From GCA-2861595 sp035536185 (GTDB taxonomy: Bacteria; Actinomycetota; Acidimicrobiia; Acidimicrobiales; GCA-2861595): a stretch of 9,089 bases of DNA. Shown piece after piece: positions 4,959-9,089 of this stretch (positions are counted from its first letter, which is position 1; each line of letters opens with the position of its first letter). The notes below the pieces were generated by a model, which saw only the letters and a program-made list of their open reading frames with translations, ran no database searches and was not told the origin of the DNA. The stretch spans positions 1-9,089 of the forward strand of contig DATLOM010000036.1 in NCBI GenBank assembly GCA_035536185.1, written 5' to 3'. Both the position numbers and the translations under genes were made by a program.

Positions 4959-7541
4959 TTGAACACGCACCGACTCCCCCGCGGCGTTGCCCCCGAGCAC
5001 TACGACCTCACCTTCACTCTCGACATCGAGGGCTCGTCCTTCGCCGGCGAGGAACGGGTCCAGGTGCAGGTGCACGAGCCCACCCCCAGGCTGGTTCTCA
5101 ACGCCGCCGACCTGGACATCCTCGATGCCGAGCTGGTAGCAGACGACGGAACGGTTCTCGCCGGCCGGCCCACCGTGGACCCGGAGCACGAGCAGGTGGT
5201 CATCGAGCTCGACGGCACCGCCGGCACCGGCGCCCACACCCTGCACCTCACCTTCGCCGGGCGCTTCTCCGAGAAGCTCCAGGGCATCTACCGAAGCAAC
5301 TTCACCGACGAGGACGGGCGGCCCCAGGCACTGGCCGCCACCCAGTTCGAGCCGGCCGACGCCCGCCGCGCCTTCCCGTGCTGGGACGAACCCGACTTCA
5401 AGGCCACCTTCGCCGTCACCCTCATCTGCGACAAGGCGCTGGCCGCCATCTCCAACTCCGAGGTGTCCGAGGAGACGGAGCTGGGCAACGGCAGGAAGCA
5501 GGTTCGCTTCGCCCCGACCATGCGCATGTCGAGCTACCTCGTGGCCTTCGTGGTGGGACCACTGGAGACCACTGTCCCCGTGGCTGTCGACGGCGTGCCG
5601 CTGCGGGTGGCCTGCGTGCCCGGCAAGCTCGAGCTGAGCGGCTTCTCCCTGGAGATCGGCGCCCACGCCCTGCGCTACTTCAGCCGCTACTTCGGCGTCC
5701 CCTACCCGGCCGGCAAGCTCGACCTCATCGCCCTCCCCGACTTCGCCATGGGCGCCATGGAGAACCTGGGCGCCGTGACCTTCCGCGAGGCCCTCCTCCT
5801 CGTCGACCCCGACCGGGCCACCCGATCCGAGCTGGAGCGGGTGGCCGACGTCGTCGCCCACGAGCTGGCCCACATGTGGTTCGGCGACCTCGTCACCATG
5901 CGCTGGTGGAACGGCATCTGGTTGAACGAGGCCTTCGCCACGTTCATGGAGCTGCTGTGCATCGACGACTTCCGACCCGACTGGCAGCGGTGGGTCACCT
6001 TCGCCCTCAGCCGCGGCCACGCCATGCTCGTGGACGGCCTGGCCTCCACCCGGGCCATCGAGTTCCCGGTGGACAGCCCCGACGAGGCGGAGCAGATGTT
6101 CGACGTGCTCACCTACCAGAAGGGCGCCGGCGTGCTCCGCATGCTGGAGATGTACGTGGGCGCCGAGCCGTTCCGCAACGGCATCGCCGCCTACATCGCC
6201 GAGCACAGCTACGACAACACCGACACCAGTGACCTGTGGGACGCCCTCGAAGCGTCCACCGGCGAGCCGGTACGGAGCACGATGGACTCCTGGATATACC
6301 AGCCCGGCTACCCGTTGGTGTCGGTGGCCTCCGGTGCCGGCGGCCGCGAGATCGCGCTGAGCCAGCGCCGGTTCCGCTACCTCGACGACGGTGACTCCGG
6401 TGGCGACAACGGTGACACAAGCGCCGCCGCCGCCTGGCAGGTACCCGTGATGCTGCGGGCCTCGGTCAAGGGCGAGACCCTCCAGCAGCGGGTCCTCCTC
6501 GGGCCCGATACGACCACCGTCGACCTCGGTGGCCCGGCCGACTGGGTCGTGGTGAACGAGGGAGGCTGGGGCTTCTACCGGGCCCGCTACGACAAGGACC
6601 TCCTGGCCGGTCTCACCGGGGCCTTCACCTCCCTCGACGCCCTCGAGCGGTTCAACCTCGTGAGCGACACCTGGGCCGCGGTGCTGGCCGGCGCCTCACC
6701 CGTGGAGGATTTCCTGGCGCTGGCCACGACGGCGAGCGAGTCGGGGGAGACCGACCCCAGTGTGTGGTCGGCCATCGCCGGCGCCCTGAGCTTCCTCGAC
6801 CGCATGTTGCCCCTGGAGAACAGGGCGCCACTGCAGGAGATGGTGAAGGCGCTGCTCTCGCCACTCGCCGAGGAGCTGGGGTGGTCACCGGCCCCCGGCG
6901 AGACCGAGCGCACCGGGACCCTCCGCGCCACCGTCCTGTCGACCCTAGGTATCCTCGGTGCCGACGCCGCCGTGGTGGCGCAAGCACGGGAGCTGCACGC
7001 CAGGGAGCTGGCCGAGCCCGGCTCGGTCGACGCCGACGTGGCCGCGGCCGTGGTCACCATCGTCGCCGTCCACGGTGACGAAGCCGACTACGCCGTCCAC
7101 CTGGACCGATACAAGGCGGCGGCGACACCCCAGGAGGAGGTCCGCTATCTCTACAGCCTCGCTTCCTTCGAGGACGAGGCTCTCGTGAAGCGGACCCTCG
7201 ATTTGGCCATGGGCGACGAGGTGCGCACCCAGAACGCCCCGTTCCTCATCTCCCAGCTCATCGCCAACCGCCGGGGCGGGGCACTGGCGTGGGCGGCGGT
7301 GAAGGAGCAGTGGGACGAGCTGATCGAGCGCATCCCGGACAAGCTCGTCGACCGCATGCTCGAGGGTGTGACGGCGCTGTCGGTGCCGGAGGTGGCGGCC
7401 GACGTGCGGTCGTTCCTGGAGGCGCACCCGGCGCCGTCCCGGCAGCGCACCGTGGCTCAGCTCCTCGAGCGCCTGGACATCGCCGTGGCTTTCCGCCGGC
7501 GGGAGGCGGCGTCGCTTCCCGCCACCCTTGCCCGCCTCTAG
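4959..7541 (+). CDS. pepN: M1-family zinc aminopeptidase (aminopeptidase N)
   Basis: 860 aa, essentially the length of actinobacterial PepN. It removes N-terminal amino acids from peptides, using one catalytic zinc, and acts in cytoplasmic peptide turnover. Motifs: GAMENLG (265-271), the substrate N-terminus-binding loop; HELAH (301-305) plus Glu324 in WLNEAF, giving HExxH-x18-E with zinc ligands His301, His305 and Glu324 and catalytic Glu302; Tyr386 in LTYQKGAGVL, the transition-state tyrosine. The N-terminal beta domain (RLPRGVAPEHYDLTF onward) precedes the catalytic domain, and from about 540 a helical ERAP1-like C-terminal domain follows. No signal peptide is visible. The start is taken as TTG 4959 because the family N-terminus begins there. 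AGAAAG at 4946-4951, 7 nt upstream, can pair with the 16S 3' end. In-frame codons further upstream lie over the PfkB gene and lack family resemblance. It is divergent from the kinase and convergent with rsgA, which ends 8 bp away. Confidence 0.96.
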   Translation: MNTHRLPRGVAPEHYDLTFTLDIEGSSFAGEERVQVQVHEPTPRLVLNAADLDILDAELVADDGTVLAGRPTVDPEHEQVVIELDGTAGTGAHTLHLTFAGRFSEKLQGIYRSNFTDEDGRPQALAATQFEPADARRAFPCWDEPDFKATFAVTLICDKALAAISNSEVSEETELGNGRKQVRFAPTMRMSSYLVAFVVGPLETTVPVAVDGVPLRVACVPGKLELSGFSLEIGAHALRYFSRYFGVPYPAGKLDLIALPDFAMGAMENLGAVTFREALLLVDPDRATRSELERVADVVAHELAHMWFGDLVTMRWWNGIWLNEAFATFMELLCIDDFRPDWQRWVTFALSRGHAMLVDGLASTRAIEFPVDSPDEAEQMFDVLTYQKGAGVLRMLEMYVGAEPFRNGIAAYIAEHSYDNTDTSDLWDALEASTGEPVRSTMDSWIYQPGYPLVSVASGAGGREIALSQRRFRYLDDGDSGGDNGDTSAAAAWQVPVMLRASVKGETLQQRVLLGPDTTTVDLGGPADWVVVNEGGWGFYRARYDKDLLAGLTGAFTSLDALERFNLVSDTWAAVLAGASPVEDFLALATTASESGETDPSVWSAIAGALSFLDRMLPLENRAPLQEMVKALLSPLAEELGWSPAPGETERTGTLRATVLSTLGILGADAAVVAQARELHARELAEPGSVDADVAAAVVTIVAVHGDEADYAVHLDRYKAAATPQEEVRYLYSLASFEDEALVKRTLDLAMGDEVRTQNAPFLISQLIANRRGGALAWAAVKEQWDELIERIPDKLVDRMLEGVTALSVPEVAADVRSFLEAHPAPSRQRTVAQLLERLDIAVAFRRREAASLPATLARL

Positions 7542-7549
7542 CGCCCCGT

Positions 7550-8566
7550 CTAGCGCTTCTTGGGCATCTTCTTAATGGCCCGGTGGACGATACGGCCCTG
7601 CTGGTTCTCCGCCGCTCTGGCCCAAGGCTCCCGGCCCGACTCCTCCAGCTCGGCCTGGAGCTTGCGGTAGCTGGCCACCCGGTCCCTGTCGAGCCGCCCG
7701 TCCGCCACCGCGGCCACCACCGCGCACCCCGGCTCGTTGGTATGGACACAGTCACGGAAGCGGCACTGCTCGGCCATCTCCTCGACGTCGGGGAAGGTCA
7801 TGGCCACGCCACCCTCGGCGCCGTCCAGCCCCACCGACCGCAGGCCCGGCGTGTCGATGAGCACGCCGCCGCCGGGGACCACGAGCAGGTGCCGGGACGA
7901 GGTGGTGTGACGTCCCTTGTGATCCCCCGCCCGGACCTCGCCGATGGCCTGCCTGTTCTCCTTCAGGAGCCGGTTGACGAGGGTCGACTTTCCCGATCCC
8001 GAAGGGCCGAGGAACACCGCCGAGCGGTTGGGGCGGAGCAGGGCCGACACTGCGTCCACGCCCAGGCCGGTGGCCGCGCTGGTGAGGAGCACCTCGACGC
8101 CGACGGCCCTGGCCGAGACCGTTTCGGCCAGCACCGCGGCTTCGTCCGACGCATCGGCCTTGGTCAGCACCACGACAGGAACAGCGCCGCTGTCCCACGC
8201 CAGCACCAGCTCCCGTTCCACCCGATTGAGGTTGAGGGGGCGGTCGAGGGACGCGACGACCAACACGAGGTCGACGTTGGCGGCCAGCACCTGGCCCGCC
8301 CGCTCGAGGGTGGAGCGTCGGGGCAGGATGTGCTGCACCGCCGGCCCGGGATCGAGACTGATCACCACCCAGTCGCCGGTGGCCGGCAGGACATCCGCCG
8401 TTGCCCGAAGCTTCCCGGTCGCGGTGTGGGCGCTGCAGCGGTCGCGGTCGACCCGGCTGACCCGGGCGGGAACGTGGAACGGCTCGGCCACCGAGCGGTA
8501 GAGAGTCGAGACCCGCTCGTCCCATCCCAGTTCCACCAGCATGTCGAAGGACGGGTCGGAGGTCAC
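7550..8566 (-). CDS. rsgA: Ribosome small-subunit-dependent GTPase A
   Basis: 338 aa from GTG 8566; stop TAG at 7552-7550. RsgA (YjeQ) is a circularly permuted GTPase that checks late maturation of the 30S subunit and releases the assembly factor RbfA. The permuted order is visible: G4 TKAD (135-138), G5-like TSA (162-164), then G1 GPSGSGKST (187-195), G2 region GRHTTSSR (218-225) and G3 DTPG (238-241). An N-terminal OB-like region (about 30-85, PARVSRVDRDRCSAH and TGDWVVIS) precedes these. The C-terminal zinc site is intact: Cys268, Cys273, His275 and Cys281 in CRFRDCVHTNEPGC. It ends in a basic tail, KKMPKKR. The start is supported by GGGAG (8577-8573) 6 nt upstream. It is co-directional with the repeat protein upstream (47 bp gap), with a hairpin between. 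A TACTCT at 8587-8582 could be its own -10, but this is weak. Confidence 0.97.
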   Translation of the reverse strand: MTSDPSFDMLVELGWDERVSTLYRSVAEPFHVPARVSRVDRDRCSAHTATGKLRATADVLPATGDWVVISLDPGPAVQHILPRRSTLERAGQVLAANVDLVLVVASLDRPLNLNRVERELVLAWDSGAVPVVVLTKADASDEAAVLAETVSARAVGVEVLLTSAATGLGVDAVSALLRPNRSAVFLGPSGSGKSTLVNRLLKENRQAIGEVRAGDHKGRHTTSSRHLLVVPGGGVLIDTPGLRSVGLDGAEGGVAMTFPDVEEMAEQCRFRDCVHTNEPGCAVVAAVADGRLDRDRVASYRKLQAELEESGREPWARAAENQQGRIVHRAIKKMPKKR

Positions 8567-8592
8567 GAGTTGCTCCCGGCGAGAGTACCGGG

Positions 8593-8613
8593 GCGGCCGA
8601 GAGCGCCGGCCGC
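8593..8613 (-). terminator. GC hairpin directly after the right-hand repeat-protein gene
   Basis: Read on the minus strand, GCGGCCG and CGGCCGC form a perfect 7-bp stem with the 7-nt loop GCGCTCT, starting at the base after the TGA stop (8616-8614). There is no U-tract. It may insulate rsgA (start at 8566) from transcription of the repeat-protein gene. The position immediately behind a stop codon is typical of terminators, but the GC palindrome alone is weak evidence. Confidence 0.4.
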
Positions 8614-9089
8614 TCAGAAGCCGTCCATGGCGACCATGGGCTGGTTGAGCTTGATGGCGCCGGTGGAGCCGACGAACTTGGCGTCGCCGAAGGCGAACAC
8701 GCCGCCGTCGGCGGCGACCAGCCGGTAGCCCTCGCCGGCTGCCGTACGGCTCATCCCGACGATGGGCTGGTTGAGCTTGATGGCGCCGGTGGACCCCTGG
8801 AAGCGGGCGTCACCAAAGGCGAATATGCCGCCGTCGCTGGCCACCAGCCAGTAGCCCAGCCCGCTGCGGGTGGCGGCCATGCCGACCACGGCCTGGTTCA
8901 GGCGCACGCCACCGGTGGAGCCGCGGAAGGCGGCGTCGCCGTAGGCGAAGATGCCGCCGTCGGCCGCCACCAGCCAGTAGCCCTTGCCGTCGGGATCCGG
9001 AGCCATGCCCACGATGGGCGAGTTGAGGCGCATGGCGCCGGTGGAGCCGGAGAACGGGGCGTCGAAGGCGAAGATGCCGCCGTCGGCCG
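8614..9089 (-). CDS. C-terminal end of a second 42-aa-repeat protein (N-terminus beyond window)
   Basis: The frame is open from the right edge down to TGA at 8616-8614 (158 complete codons visible), so this is the C-terminus only. It consists entirely of the same 42-residue repeat as the CAP protein at the left edge: a partial unit with IFAFDAPF, two full units (8982-8857 and 8856-8731) and a final 38-residue unit ending KLNQPMVAMDGF. An in-frame ATG at 9033 is inside a repeat (STGAMRLN) and is not a credible start. By analogy it is probably exported, but its N-terminal domain, signal peptide and regulation are not in view. It could be a CAP paralogue or carry another enzyme domain in front of the repeats. 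The last repeat stops cleanly, without an anchor or sorting signal. Confidence 0.9.
   Translation of the reverse strand, partial: ADGGIFAFDAPFSGSTGAMRLNSPIVGMAPDPDGKGYWLVAADGGIFAYGDAAFRGSTGGVRLNQAVVGMAATRSGLGYWLVASDGGIFAFGDARFQGSTGAIKLNQPIVGMSRTAAGEGYRLVAADGGVFAFGDAKFVGSTGAIKLNQPMVAMDGF
8617..9089 (-). repeat. 126-bp coding repeats of the right-hand repeat protein
   Basis: Units read on the minus strand: 9089-8983 (partial), 8982-8857, 8856-8731 and 8730-8617 (truncated at the C-terminus). The period is again exactly 126 bp. One codon for the Gly of FGDA is missing in the edge unit (between 9064 and 9065). DNA identity to the left-hand array is high locally: 414-450 and 8636-8672 are identical over 37 bp, and 411-445 equals 8759-8793 over 35 bp. 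Confidence 0.9.

Noticed and set aside
4944..6206. Long minus-strand open frame (420 codons) inside the aminopeptidase gene
   Set aside because: Antisense to the PepN catalytic region; composition (Gly/Val/His/Glu rich) is typical of complement frames at high GC, with no recognisable domain.
7537..7556. Direct repeat TCTAGCGC (7537-7544 and 7549-7556) between pepN and rsgA stops
   Set aside because: It arises because both convergent genes end in a TAG context within 8 bp. Too short to claim as an attachment site or regulatory element.
7289..8728. Plus-strand open frame of 479 codons across rsgA
   Set aside because: It crosses the end of pepN, all of rsgA and part of the repeat gene, each with solid evidence on their own frames. 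The product shows no family resemblance.

Overview
The window reads as chromosomal DNA of a high-GC actinobacterium. Three things suggest the class Acidimicrobiia or a close relative: strong G/C preference at third codon positions, several starts with a TAnnnT hexamer 5-8 nt upstream and no Shine-Dalgarno (leaderless style), and a family of 42-residue repeats (GYWLVASDGGIFAFGDA-type) that I associate with that group. The taxonomy is inference. No transposase, integrase, phage gene, tRNA, rRNA or CRISPR array is visible.

Layout. (1) 1-1159, minus strand: a secreted protein with a signal peptide, a CAP/SCP domain and at least five tandem 42-aa repeats, running off the left edge. (2) 1166-1294, minus strand: the 5' leader of that gene, holding a GEMM-I (cyclic-di-GMP-I) riboswitch followed by a hairpin that buries the gene's Shine-Dalgarno. 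This is the most interesting element of the window. (3) 1376-2221, minus: a glycerophosphodiester phosphodiesterase-like protein. It is divergent, across only 21 bp, from (4) 2243-3867, plus: a two-gene unit of a 203-aa protein of unknown function and a stand-alone LigD-type DNA polymerase/primase. (5) 3896-4897, minus: a PfkB-family (adenosine-kinase-like) kinase. (6) 4959-7541, plus: an M1 zinc aminopeptidase (PepN type). (7) 7550-8566, minus: the ribosome-assembly GTPase RsgA. (8) 8614-9089, minus: the C-terminal end of a second protein with the same 42-aa repeats, running off the right edge.

The central block from the phosphodiesterase to RsgA holds ordinary metabolic, repair, proteolytic and ribosome-maturation genes that form no single pathway. 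Both edges hold extracellular repeat proteins on the same strand. The CAP-repeat gene appears to be controlled at translation initiation by c-di-GMP, which would link this exported protein to the sessile/motile or developmental signalling that c-di-GMP usually governs. No diguanylate cyclase, phosphodiesterase (GGDEF/EAL) or PilZ protein lies in the window.
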